NCBI GenBank assembly: GCA_963675425.1
Contig: OY776214.1
Span: 1,984,001-2,048,000 of the forward strand
DNA length: 64,000 nucleotides
From: Sporobacter sp963675425
GTDB taxonomy: Bacteria; Bacillota; Clostridia; Oscillospirales; Oscillospiraceae
Direction: 5' to 3'
This document shows, piece after piece, positions 8,077 through 16,327 of the stretch. The notes below the pieces were generated by a model. It was not told where the DNA came from, ran no database searches, and was given only the letters and a program-made list of their open reading frames with translations. A program made the position numbers and the translations under genes. Numbering within the stretch: the stretch's first letter is position 1; every line of letters begins with the position of its first letter.

Positions 8077-10635
8077 ATGTCAACCTTTACAGTAAACGGG
8101 ACAACCGTAACGACAGGTAAAAATGAAAAGCTTCTGGACTATCTGCGCGACACGCTGCAGCTGACGTCCGTCAAAAACGGCTGCAGCGAGGGCGCGTGCG
8201 GCACGTGTATGGTACTGGCTGACGGCGTGGCGACGAAGGCCTGCGTTTTGCGTACGGACAAGCTGGAGGGGAAGAGCATCGTCACCGTTGAGGGCCTCAC
8301 CGAGCGGGAGCAGGAGGTTTACGCCTACTGTTTTTCGAACGCAGGGGCCGTCCAGTGCGGCTTTTGCACACCCGGTATGGTCATCAGCGCCAAGGGGCTG
8401 CTGGATCAAAACCCATCGCCGGAGCGGAAGGACGTGAGGCACGCCATCCGCAATAATATCTGCCGCTGCACCGGCTATAAAAAGATAGAAGAAGCGATAC
8501 TGATGGCCGCCGAGTTTTTTAGGACCGGGCAGGCTGTCCCAAGCGGGCGCGCCGCGGGCAGCGTCGGCGAGCGCTTTGACCGGATTGACGGCGCGGCCAA
8601 AGTGAAGGGCAGCGCCGAGTATGTGGACGATATGCGGCCGGAAGGCCTCGTCTTCGGCTCGGCCGTCCGGTCAAAATATCCGCGCGCCCGGGTGTTGAGC
8701 ATTAATACCGATAAGGCGAAGGCGCTTCCGGGCGTTCTGGCTGTATTAACGTCCGACGATGTGCCCGGCAGCAAGAAAATCGGCCATCTCCTGCACGATT
8801 GGGACGTTATGATCCCCGTTGGCGGGATTACGCGGTATCTGGGCGATGCCATAGTCCTTGTGGCGGCCGAGACAAAAGAAATTCTGGAGGAAGCCAAGGC
8901 ACTTGTCGAGGTCGAGTACGAGGAGCTTCCCGGCAGCTTTTCGCCGGAAGAGTCTCTGGCGGACGGCGCGCCGCTGATCCATGAAAACGGCAACGTCCTG
9001 TCGGTTCAGCATGTGCTGCGCGGCGACCCGGACGGTATGATTAAAAATTCCAAATACGTTGTGACGAACCATTATTCCACGCCGTTTACAGACCACGCGT
9101 TTTTAGAGCCGGAATCGTCTGTCTCTATGACGGATGACGACGGCACGGTTATCGTCTACAGCAGCTGTCAGGGCATTTATCAAACCCGGGAAGAGTGCGC
9201 GCTGATGCTCGGCCTGCCGGAGGAAAACGTCCGCGTTATTGCTAAAATGGTCGGCGGCGGCTTCGGTGGTAAGGAGGATATGAGCGTGCAGCATCACGCG
9301 GCGCTGTTAGCCTATCATCTTAAAAAGCCCGTCAAGGTATCGCTGACACGGGCGGAAAGCCTGCAGGTGCATCCTAAACGCCACGCATTTGAGATGGACA
9401 TCACCACCGCCTGTGACGAAAAGGGCTACCTGACGGCTATGAAAGCAGTGCTGACGTCCGATACGGGCGCGTACGCGTCGCTGGGGATACCGGTTATTCA
9501 GCGCGCGTGCACCCACGCGGCGGGTCCGTATAATTATCAGAACATGGAGATCACCGGCACGGCTGTTTATACAAACAACCCGCCGGGCGGCGCGTACCGG
9601 GGCTTCGGCGTGACGCAAAGCTGTTTCGGCGCGGAAAGCAATCTCAATCAGCTCGCGGAGCTTGTGGGCATCTCGCCCTGGGAGATCCGCTATAGAAACG
9701 CCATCCGGCCCGGGCAGGTGCTGCCCAATGGGCAGATTGCGGATGACTCGACGGCGATGGCCGAGACCCTTGAGGCCGTGCGGGAAATTTACGAGCAAAA
9801 TCCGAAGATGGGCATCGCCTGCGCTATGAAAAACGCCGGGCTCGGCGTCGGTATTCCGGATGTCGGACGGTGCCGCCTTGTCGTTATTGACGGCAAAGTG
9901 CACATCCGCTCAAGCGCGGCCTGCATCGGCCAGGGCCTCGGGACAATTTTAACGCAGATGGTATGTACCGCCGCGGGCCTGGATCTGGACGATATTGTAT
10001 ACGACGCGCCGGACACGGCCATCGCCCCCGACTCCGGCAATACCACCGCGTCCCGTCAGACCGTTTTCACGGGCGAAGCGTCCCGGGTCGCGGCCTTGAA
10101 GCTGAAGGAAGCGCTGGCCGGCTCCACCCTGGCCGAGCTGAACGGCCGCGAGTATTACGGCGAGTATCTCGGCGTAACCGACAAGATGGGCGCCGACGTG
10201 CCGAACCCCGTGAGCCATATCGTCTACAGCTATGCGACACAGCTGGTTGAGCTGGATGAGGACGGGTATGTCAAAAAAGCCGTCGCCGTGCATGACTCGG
10301 GCCGGGCGATCAACCCCAAAAATCTGGAGGGCCAGATCGAGGGCGGCGTCACAATGAGCCTCGGTTACGCGCTGACAGAGGATTTCCCGCTGGATCACGG
10401 CAAGCCGAAGGCCAAATACGGCACGCTGGGCCTGTTTAAATCCACCCAGGTGCCGGATATTGATATTGTATTGATCGAGAAAAATGATTCGGAACTGGCG
10501 TTCGGGGCCAAGGGCATCGGCGAGATCAGCTCCATCCCCACAGCACCCGCCGTCCAGCTGGCCTATTATAATTACGACGGCAAATTCCGCACGTCCCTGC
10601 CGCTTAAAGACACGCCGTACAGCCGTAAGAAGTAA
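8077..10635 (+). CDS. xdhD: Fused FeS-molybdopterin xanthine dehydrogenase, selenium-dependent type
   Basis: In 852 residues this protein joins an N-terminal [2Fe-2S] module (GCSEGACGTC...C, then CGFC...CRC, about residues 1-155) to a full molybdopterin-binding subunit. The latter carries MVGGGFGGKEDM, GGAYRGFGVTQ, AACIGQGLGT and the C-terminal GAKGIGEISSIPTAP with the catalytic Glu. Length and fusion match the family annotated as selenium-dependent xanthine dehydrogenase, which includes E. coli XdhD and enterococcal homologues. Such enzymes use a labile selenium ligand on the molybdenum cofactor and do not need a UGA codon. It has no FAD domain, so it needs a partner reductase, possibly XdhB at 1110-2000. 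Good AGAGGAG site; in operon with hydA and guaD. Confidence 0.9.
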   Translation: MSTFTVNGTTVTTGKNEKLLDYLRDTLQLTSVKNGCSEGACGTCMVLADGVATKACVLRTDKLEGKSIVTVEGLTEREQEVYAYCFSNAGAVQCGFCTPGMVISAKGLLDQNPSPERKDVRHAIRNNICRCTGYKKIEEAILMAAEFFRTGQAVPSGRAAGSVGERFDRIDGAAKVKGSAEYVDDMRPEGLVFGSAVRSKYPRARVLSINTDKAKALPGVLAVLTSDDVPGSKKIGHLLHDWDVMIPVGGITRYLGDAIVLVAAETKEILEEAKALVEVEYEELPGSFSPEESLADGAPLIHENGNVLSVQHVLRGDPDGMIKNSKYVVTNHYSTPFTDHAFLEPESSVSMTDDDGTVIVYSSCQGIYQTREECALMLGLPEENVRVIAKMVGGGFGGKEDMSVQHHAALLAYHLKKPVKVSLTRAESLQVHPKRHAFEMDITTACDEKGYLTAMKAVLTSDTGAYASLGIPVIQRACTHAAGPYNYQNMEITGTAVYTNNPPGGAYRGFGVTQSCFGAESNLNQLAELVGISPWEIRYRNAIRPGQVLPNGQIADDSTAMAETLEAVREIYEQNPKMGIACAMKNAGLGVGIPDVGRCRLVVIDGKVHIRSSAACIGQGLGTILTQMVCTAAGLDLDDIVYDAPDTAIAPDSGNTTASRQTVFTGEASRVAALKLKEALAGSTLAELNGREYYGEYLGVTDKMGADVPNPVSHIVYSYATQLVELDEDGYVKKAVAVHDSGRAINPKNLEGQIEGGVTMSLGYALTEDFPLDHGKPKAKYGTLGLFKSTQVPDIDIVLIEKNDSELAFGAKGIGEISSIPTAPAVQLAYYNYDGKFRTSLPLKDTPYSRKK

Positions 10636-10651
10636 GAAAGGGGAATAGCCG

Positions 10652-11932
10652 ATGGCGATCAAAGCCTATAAAGGGCAAATAGCCTACACAAAATCAGCGG
10701 ACAGCTTTGAGTTTATAGAAAACGGGTATATCGTTGTGGACGGGGCAACTGTCGTGGCGGCTGCGCCGGCGCTGCCGGCGGCGTATCAGGACGCCGAAAT
10801 CGTCGATTACGGCAATAGCCTCATTGTGCCGGGCTTTGTGGACGCGCATGTGCATCCCTGTCAGCTGCCCAATATCGGGCTCGGGTACGATATGGAGCTG
10901 CTGCCGTGGCTGGATACATATACGTACAAGCAGGAGCAGCGTTTTTCCGATCTGGACTATGCCCGGCGCGTGTACGGCTGGTATATACAGGAGCTGTGGA
11001 ATCACGGCGTGACGCGGTCCATCGCCATGGCGACGACCCATAAGGACGCCACTGTTCTTTTAATGGAGCTGTATATTAAAGCCGGGCTCGGCGCGTATGT
11101 CGGCAAGGTCAATCAGGACTGCAACTGCGGCCAGCCGCATTTTATGGAGGATACCGACACGTCCATCCGGGACACAGAGCTGTGGCTGGAGAAAACCATG
11201 GGCCTCAGCGAGCGCGTCAAGCCGATTTTAACGCCGACGATCAACATTATCTGCTCGGCCAGGCTCATGAAGGCTATCGGCGGGCTGGCTGATCGGTATG
11301 ACCTGCCGGTACAGGCGCATCTGTCGGAAAACCGGACGGAGATTGCGTTTTGTAAGGAGCTTTATCCCGACGAGGAGGATTTCGGCAGCGTTTACGATAA
11401 ATTCGGCCTGTTCGGGACACACAAGACAATGATGGCCCACTGTATCCATACGACGGAAAAGGAGCGCCGGCTCATGCGTGAGCGGGGGATTCTTGCCGCG
11501 CACTGCCCCGCGTCGAACCTCAATCTGTATAGCGGCGTGATGCACGCGCGTCGATATCTCGACGAGGGTATCACCGTGGGACTCGGCAGCGATATCGCCG
11601 GGGGCGATACGCTCTCGCCGTTTGCCAATATAGCCCGGGCCATCCAATCAGGTAAAATGCTCTGGATTAACGATGAAAAAGCCGGACGCGTGGAGACATC
11701 CGAGGCGTTTTATATGGCCACAAAGGGCGGCGGCTCCTTCTTCGGAAAGGTCGGCAGCTTTGAAGAAGGATATGAATTTGACGCGCTGGTGATCGACGAC
11801 AGCCGCTTGAACAGCGTCAATGACTATTCCATGAAAGAGCGTATTGAGCGGCTCATCTACGCCGGAGATTGGCGGGATATCAAAGAGCGCTTCGTCGCCG
11901 GAAAAAATATCCCCAGCCCGAAGCTCCTGTAA
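10652..11932 (+). CDS. guaD: Guanine deaminase-like amidohydrolase
   Basis: This 426-residue amidohydrolase has the guanine-deaminase signature set: VPGFVDAHVHPCQ, VQAHLSENRTE, MAHCIHTTEKE, AHCPASNLNLYSG and GLGSDIAGGDTLS. It would deaminate guanine to xanthine in the cytoplasm and so feed the dehydrogenase encoded immediately upstream. AAGGGG lies ahead of the ATG, 16 bases after the xdhD stop. The operon context, SsnA-HydA-XDH-GuaD, is a purine salvage/catabolism set. Alternative members of the same superfamily (cytosine or chlorohydrolases) are less likely because the SDIAGG motif is characteristic of GuaD. Confidence 0.82.
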   Translation: MAIKAYKGQIAYTKSADSFEFIENGYIVVDGATVVAAAPALPAAYQDAEIVDYGNSLIVPGFVDAHVHPCQLPNIGLGYDMELLPWLDTYTYKQEQRFSDLDYARRVYGWYIQELWNHGVTRSIAMATTHKDATVLLMELYIKAGLGAYVGKVNQDCNCGQPHFMEDTDTSIRDTELWLEKTMGLSERVKPILTPTINIICSARLMKAIGGLADRYDLPVQAHLSENRTEIAFCKELYPDEEDFGSVYDKFGLFGTHKTMMAHCIHTTEKERRLMRERGILAAHCPASNLNLYSGVMHARRYLDEGITVGLGSDIAGGDTLSPFANIARAIQSGKMLWINDEKAGRVETSEAFYMATKGGGSFFGKVGSFEEGYEFDALVIDDSRLNSVNDYSMKERIERLIYAGDWRDIKERFVAGKNIPSPKLL

Positions 11933-11936
11933 CCAA

Positions 11937-12599
11937 ATGAAAACCGTTATAATCGCCTGCTCCATGCTACGCGACGAGCTGGAACAATCGCTGGCCGAAC
12001 AGGGCGCGTCAACACCGGTCGTCTGGATGGAAAAGGGCCTGCACGATAAACCGGAATATCTCCATCGTGAACTGCAGACGGAAATTAATGCCCATCAGGA
12101 CTGGGACGTGATCGTTTTGGCCTACTGCCTATGCGGCAACGCCGTTTTGGGCCTTGTCAGCCAAACGGCGCGCCTCGTCATCCCCAAGTTTGACGACTGT
12201 ATCCGCATGCTCCGCAGCGTCACGCCGGGCAGCGCCCCGGAGGTCGACTGCCGGTGTCTGTATTTCACGCGCGGCTGGATCGACAGCGATAAATTTCTTC
12301 TGGATGAGATGCGCCGGTATGCCGAGCAATACGGTGATAAAAAGGGCGCCCGTATCCTGAAAAGCATGTTGGGTAATTACACGGGTGTGCGCCTCGTCGA
12401 CACGGGCGCTTACGATACGGCCGGGTACAGCGGCGCGCTTTGCCAAACAGCAAAGGACTTTGGCCTCGATTTCGACATTGTCCCCGGAACGCGCCGGGTC
12501 CTGGAGAAGCTGGCGGCCGGAAGCTTTGACGAAGATTTTTGCGTTATTGAGCCGGGCCTGCCCGTCACGCCGGACGACTTTAAGGATCGCGCGCTCTAG
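11937..12599 (+). CDS. DUF1638 protein
   Basis: The chosen ATG at 11937 lies four bases after the guaD stop and gives a 220-residue protein beginning MKTVIIACSMLRDELEQSL. A longer in-frame version would overlap guaD by nearly 90 bases and is rejected. The YCLCGNAVLG segment and the DDCIRMLRS segment are the family's conserved cysteine/acidic motifs. DUF1638 genes recur beside corrinoid methyltransferase genes in methanogens and acetogenic bacteria, and here the next operon is exactly that. The biochemical role is unknown. It closes the purine operon but may belong functionally to the methyltransferase set. Confidence 0.8.
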   Translation: MKTVIIACSMLRDELEQSLAEQGASTPVVWMEKGLHDKPEYLHRELQTEINAHQDWDVIVLAYCLCGNAVLGLVSQTARLVIPKFDDCIRMLRSVTPGSAPEVDCRCLYFTRGWIDSDKFLLDEMRRYAEQYGDKKGARILKSMLGNYTGVRLVDTGAYDTAGYSGALCQTAKDFGLDFDIVPGTRRVLEKLAAGSFDEDFCVIEPGLPVTPDDFKDRAL

Positions 12600-12656
12600 T
12601 GAGCTGATTCGATCGTTTGGTAAAGCTAAAAAAAATTATTTTGTTTAAAAAGTTTA

Positions 12657-12697
12657 TTGAAATACTTTGGCGCTGATGGTATAATAGCGCCAAAGTA
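12657..12697 (+). promoter_or_regulatory. Sigma-A promoter overlapped by a perfect palindromic operator (corrinoid operon)
   Basis: TTGAAA (12657-12662), a 17-base spacer and TATAAT (12680-12685), with TGG just before the -10, form an excellent extended -10 promoter. A perfect 11-base inverted repeat (TACTTTGGCGC at 12663-12673, GCGCCAAAGTA at 12687-12697) brackets the -10 box. That geometry is typical of a repressor operator. The cognate regulator is not identified. Confidence 0.75.
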
Positions 12698-12717
12698 TAA
12701 TAGTTCGTGAAATAAAG

Positions 12718-12769
12718 GTGTTTCATAGAATGCGCACGATGGCGTGCGCAGCTGTGAAACGCTTTTTTT
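12718..12769 (+). terminator. Leader attenuator hairpin of the corrinoid methyltransferase operon
   Basis: The outer stem GTGTTTCATAG/CTGTGAAACGC (11 pairs including G-T) encloses an inner stem TGCGCAC/GTGCGCA, followed by seven T. It starts only about 25 bases after the predicted transcription start and 30 bases before the corrinoid-protein gene. If formed it should stop nearly all transcripts, so an antitermination mechanism is expected. It could instead be the terminator of the upstream purine operon, but the promoter lies before it. Confidence 0.7.
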
Positions 12770-12799
12770 ATTAAGGACGATTGAAAGGACTTTTAGAAT

Positions 12800-13468
12800 A
12801 TGTCGGATATATTAAAGCAAATCGAGGAAGCCGTTTACGAGGGCGAAGACGAAATCATTGAAGAGCTGGCGCAAAAGGCGCTGGACGAGGGGGTCGCCCC
12901 CGCCGATATCATTCAAAAGGGCGGCGTTGTGGCCTTAGAGCGCCTTGGCGACGATTTTAACGAGCTGATTGTTTTCCTGCCGCAGCTGATGATTGCCGGC
13001 GATACGATGAAAGCCCTTATCAGCAAGCTGAACCCCTACATGGGCGAGGCGAGCGCCTATAAGGGCAAGGTGGTAATCGGCTGCGCCAAGGGCGACCTGC
13101 ACGATATCGGCAAAAGCCTTGTGGCCACGCAGCTTTCCGTCAACGGCTTTGAGGTCACGGATATCGGCGTGGATGTCAGCAACAACAAGTTCGTCGAGCA
13201 GGCCGCGGCTGCCGGCGCGGACATCATTGCCATATCGTCTCTTCTCACTACGTCGCAATACTACATGGAAGAGCTGATCAAGCGCCTGGAGGACGACGGC
13301 CTGCGCGACAAATACCGTGTTGTCGTCGGCGGCGGGCCGATCAGCGGTGAATATGCCGAAAAGATCGGTGCTGACGGCTATTCCCGTACGGCCAAGGGCG
13401 CTGTGCATCTGTGCGAAAAGCTGATGAAGCTCCAGCCGAAGCAGGAGCTTGTCATCGTCAATGAGTAA
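12800..13468 (+). CDS. mtbC: Corrinoid (B12-binding) protein of a methyltransferase system
   Basis: The 222-residue protein has the MtbC/MtmC/MtaC layout: an N-terminal helical cap domain (about residues 1-88) and a B12-binding Rossmann-like domain. D99-L-H101-D-I-G104 supplies the lower-ligand histidine, followed by SLLTTS and VVGGGP. It carries the methyl group on Co(I)/Co(III) between the substrate methyltransferase and the acceptor methyltransferase. It is the first gene of a three-gene operon with an MtmB-like and a MtbA-like enzyme. GAAAGGA lies before the ATG. The mtbC symbol indicates the family, not the substrate. Confidence 0.92.
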   Translation: MSDILKQIEEAVYEGEDEIIEELAQKALDEGVAPADIIQKGGVVALERLGDDFNELIVFLPQLMIAGDTMKALISKLNPYMGEASAYKGKVVIGCAKGDLHDIGKSLVATQLSVNGFEVTDIGVDVSNNKFVEQAAAAGADIIAISSLLTTSQYYMEELIKRLEDDGLRDKYRVVVGGGPISGEYAEKIGADGYSRTAKGAVHLCEKLMKLQPKQELVIVNE

Positions 13469-13499
13469 TCGGACTATTACGAAGGAAGTGGTAATCACA

Positions 13500-14891
13500 A
13501 TGGATATGCATAAAAAGATCCTGAGAACACTCGACAAGGCGCGCCTTGGCACGCGCATCACGGAAAAGGAATGGGATCAAAAGGTCGTCCCGAGGACGAT
13601 TGCCGAGGTCGTCAAGGAGTTCGGACTTACTAAGACCTGCGATCCCTCAAACCCCGTTAATACAGACATGGAGCTGGCCGACACCTATTTCAAGGCCGGC
13701 TGGGAGCTGGCGCTCCGTCTTGGGTTTTTCTGTCCGGATACGGAGACGATTATCAAGGTGGACGCCGACGAGCTGGCGCGTGAATTTAAAAAGGTACCCG
13801 GTACGTTTAAGGTCGGCAAGGGTCAGGAAGAGGTAACGGTCAGCGCGAGAAAGCCGTCCGACGGGAAGCAGCCGATATACACAGCGCCGCTGTCCATCCA
13901 GATGAACGAGGAGCTATATGTGCCGCTTGTGGAGGGCATCCTCAGCAGCCGCTTGGTGGACATGCAGGAGGGCCCGTCTCTGGATACCGTTATGGGCAGC
14001 CCGCTTTTAGCCGACACGCCGTACGAGACCCTCGCCGGCATCTATGAATATCACCTCCGGACGGAAGCGCAGTGGCGGGCCGGCCGCGTCGGCATGGCCA
14101 ATCCGCTCGTTTCCAGCAGCAGCACGCACTTCGGGTTTCTTGCGGCCTTCCATCTGTACGATCAGCCGCAGATCGCCCTGTGCCTGAATCCGGCGTCGCT
14201 GAAAATAAACTATACGACGTTGCATAAATGCATTGTCGCCATGGAGCTGGGCAGCTATATCCGCAGCGAATCGCCGACGATGATCGGCGGGTACACCGGC
14301 AGTCCCGAAGGGACGGCTGTGGCGTCCATCGCGACGGACCTGCTGCAGTTTCCCATCTGCGGCGCGCACCTGCCGGGCTCACCGTCATACGACATCCGCT
14401 ACGCGGGCAACTGCGGCCGCCACGGCGTGTGGACGCAGTCCATCGCCACCCAGGCCACGGCGCGCAACAGCAATATCCTCATGAACAAAACGATCAACCA
14501 GGTGGCCGGCCCGTTTACGGAAATGTTTTTCCTGGAGACAATCTCCGGTATGGTTTCGGCGTCCGCGTCGGGCCAGACGTTTACGATCAGCCCGCGGTCA
14601 GCCGGGGGTTCGAAGAAGAATCATCTTACGCCGCTGGAAGCCTGGTTTAACGCCGCCGTCTTTAAAGGCGCGTGCGGACTGAGCCTTGAGCAGGCCAACG
14701 AGATTTGTAAGGAAGTCATCCCGCGTTTTGAAAAAGAGCTTAACGACCCGCCAAAGGGCATGGCGTTCCAGGACCTCTATGACGTGAAGACACTCACGCC
14801 CTGTGATGAGTACAAAAAGATGTATCTGGATATGCGCGCTTATGCCGAAAGCCTCGGCATCCCCATGCCTGGAGACGGCGTGCTCAGCTGA
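13500..14891 (+). CDS. MtmB-family methyltransferase homologue lacking pyrrolysine
   Basis: The 463-residue product resembles archaeal monomethylamine methyltransferase MtmB (458 residues) along its length. Shared segments include the DKARLG N-terminus, GGYTGSPEGT, AGPFTEMFFLETISG and the FQDLYDVKTLTPCDEYKKMY C-terminus. In MtmB the active site holds pyrrolysine 202, encoded by an in-frame amber codon, in GRPGMG-V-O. Here the matching stretch reads GRVGMANPLVSSSS with a proline at residue 202, and there is no amber codon. It should therefore methylate the partner corrinoid protein from a different substrate, as MtgB does relative to MttB. The ATG at 13500 is preferred because GAAGGAAGTGG precedes it; longer versions overlap mtbC. 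Substrate unknown. Confidence 0.85.
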   Translation: MDMHKKILRTLDKARLGTRITEKEWDQKVVPRTIAEVVKEFGLTKTCDPSNPVNTDMELADTYFKAGWELALRLGFFCPDTETIIKVDADELAREFKKVPGTFKVGKGQEEVTVSARKPSDGKQPIYTAPLSIQMNEELYVPLVEGILSSRLVDMQEGPSLDTVMGSPLLADTPYETLAGIYEYHLRTEAQWRAGRVGMANPLVSSSSTHFGFLAAFHLYDQPQIALCLNPASLKINYTTLHKCIVAMELGSYIRSESPTMIGGYTGSPEGTAVASIATDLLQFPICGAHLPGSPSYDIRYAGNCGRHGVWTQSIATQATARNSNILMNKTINQVAGPFTEMFFLETISGMVSASASGQTFTISPRSAGGSKKNHLTPLEAWFNAAVFKGACGLSLEQANEICKEVIPRFEKELNDPPKGMAFQDLYDVKTLTPCDEYKKMYLDMRAYAESLGIPMPGDGVLS

Positions 14892-14925
14892 TTAATATTC
14901 TCGAATAACATACTGGAGACTGAAC

Positions 14926-16272
14926 ATGACCGGTAAAGAACTGATTTATAAGGCTTTTCGCCATGAAGAGCTGCCGCGGGCCCCTTGGGTGCCCTTTGCC
15001 GGCGTGCATGCCGGGAAGCTGAAAGACTATAAAGCCACCGAAGTGCTGACCGACGGCGACAAGCTGTTTGAGTCTTTAATGCAAGTGCACCGGCTGTATA
15101 TGCCGGACGGGCAGCCCATTGTCTTCGATCTGCAGCTGGAGGCGGAAATCCTCGGCTGCGAGCTGATGTGGGCGGATGATAACCCGCCCAGCGTCACCTC
15201 GCATCCCTTTGAGGACGAGACGATTCCCGATACGCTCATCGACGACACGATGGGGCGTTTGCCCATCGTCTTAGACGTGTGCCGCCGCATGAAGGAAGCC
15301 GTCGGCGATGAAACGGCCTTGTACGGCCTGTTTTGCGGCCCGTTTACGCTGGTGTCGCACTTAAGAGGCACAAAGCTGTTTCGGGATATGAAAAAAAATC
15401 CCGAGCACGTCCGTGCGCTCATGGACTATGCCGTTGAAAACGGCAAGCGCATGGTGGATTATTACGACGCGTGCGGCATGGACATTATCGCGCCCGTCGA
15501 TCCGCTCATATCGCAGATTTCACCTAAAAACTTTACGGATTATATGGCCAAGCCCTATATCAAGCTTTTTGACTATATCCGCTCCAAGGGGCGGTTTTCC
15601 TCCTTTTTCGTGTGCGGCAACGCGCTGCGTAACATCGAGGAGATGTGCAAAACCAAGCCGGACGGCATCTCCATTGACGAGAATATCCCCATGGAGACGG
15701 CCAAAGCAATTACAGACCAGTACGATATTACCATCGGTGGCAATATTCCGCTCACGACGATCATGCTTTACGGCAACCAGCAGGACAACATGAAATTTGT
15801 TGTAGATATGGTTGACAAGGTCGGCATGAAAAACCTGATCGTCGCGCCTGGCTGCGATATGCCGTACGACGTCCCGATGGAAAACGCCATTGCTGTTGCG
15901 GAGACCGTCCGGGAACTTGACAAGTATAGAGACCTTGTTAAAAATTACGAGGCAGTGGACGACGACATTGAGGTTGAACTGCCGGATTATGACGCGCTTA
16001 AAAAGCCGCTCATTGAAGCGTTTACGCTGGATTCCGCGTCCTGTGCGGCTTGTCAGTATATGTGGGCGATGGTGATGGACGCCAAGGAAAAATACGGCGA
16101 CGCCATCGACGTAGTGGAATATAAGTACACGAAGCGCGAGAGCATCGCACGGTGCAAAAAAATGGGCGTTATGAATCTGCCGTCGCTGTATATCAACGGA
16201 AAACTGGCGTACGCATCCATCATTCCGAGCCACGACGAGTTTTACGCCGAAATAGACAAACGTATAGGCTGA
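14926..16272 (+). CDS. MtbA/UroD-type methyltransferase fused to a C-terminal thioredoxin-like domain
   Basis: Residues 1 to about 340 form a uroporphyrinogen-decarboxylase-fold methyltransferase of the MtaA/MtbA kind, which moves methyl from corrinoid protein to coenzyme M or, in bacteria, to tetrahydrofolate. Residues from about 362 to 448 form a thioredoxin/glutaredoxin-like domain with C373-A-A-C376 and the cis-proline loop NLPSLYING (P419). The zinc motif of the family is His-X-Cys...Cys; here it reads F228-V-C230 ... C310, so the histidine ligand appears to be replaced by phenylalanine. It is the third gene of the operon, 34 bases after the MtmB-like gene, and a strong terminator follows. 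The acceptor is unknown. Confidence 0.85.
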   Translation: MTGKELIYKAFRHEELPRAPWVPFAGVHAGKLKDYKATEVLTDGDKLFESLMQVHRLYMPDGQPIVFDLQLEAEILGCELMWADDNPPSVTSHPFEDETIPDTLIDDTMGRLPIVLDVCRRMKEAVGDETALYGLFCGPFTLVSHLRGTKLFRDMKKNPEHVRALMDYAVENGKRMVDYYDACGMDIIAPVDPLISQISPKNFTDYMAKPYIKLFDYIRSKGRFSSFFVCGNALRNIEEMCKTKPDGISIDENIPMETAKAITDQYDITIGGNIPLTTIMLYGNQQDNMKFVVDMVDKVGMKNLIVAPGCDMPYDVPMENAIAVAETVRELDKYRDLVKNYEAVDDDIEVELPDYDALKKPLIEAFTLDSASCAACQYMWAMVMDAKEKYGDAIDVVEYKYTKRESIARCKKMGVMNLPSLYINGKLAYASIIPSHDEFYAEIDKRIG

Positions 16273-16283
16273 CGCCTTCAAAA

Positions 16284-16313
16284 CAAAAGAAACCGCCGCG
16301 GCGGTTTCTTTTG
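16284..16313. terminator. Bidirectional terminator
   Basis: A perfect 15+15 palindrome (left arm CAAAAGAAACCGCCG) with A/T-rich flanks on both sides lies between the convergent methyltransferase operon and the threonine-synthase-like gene. Confidence 0.9.
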
Positions 16314-16327
16314 CTATTTAAGCTGTA

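Noticed and set aside
8077..10635. Selenocysteine codon in the selenium-dependent dehydrogenase
   Set aside because: No in-frame TGA; in this family selenium is a cofactor ligand, not a coded residue.
13500..14891. Pyrrolysine (amber) readthrough in the MtmB-like gene
   Set aside because: There is no in-frame TAG; the aligned residue is proline.
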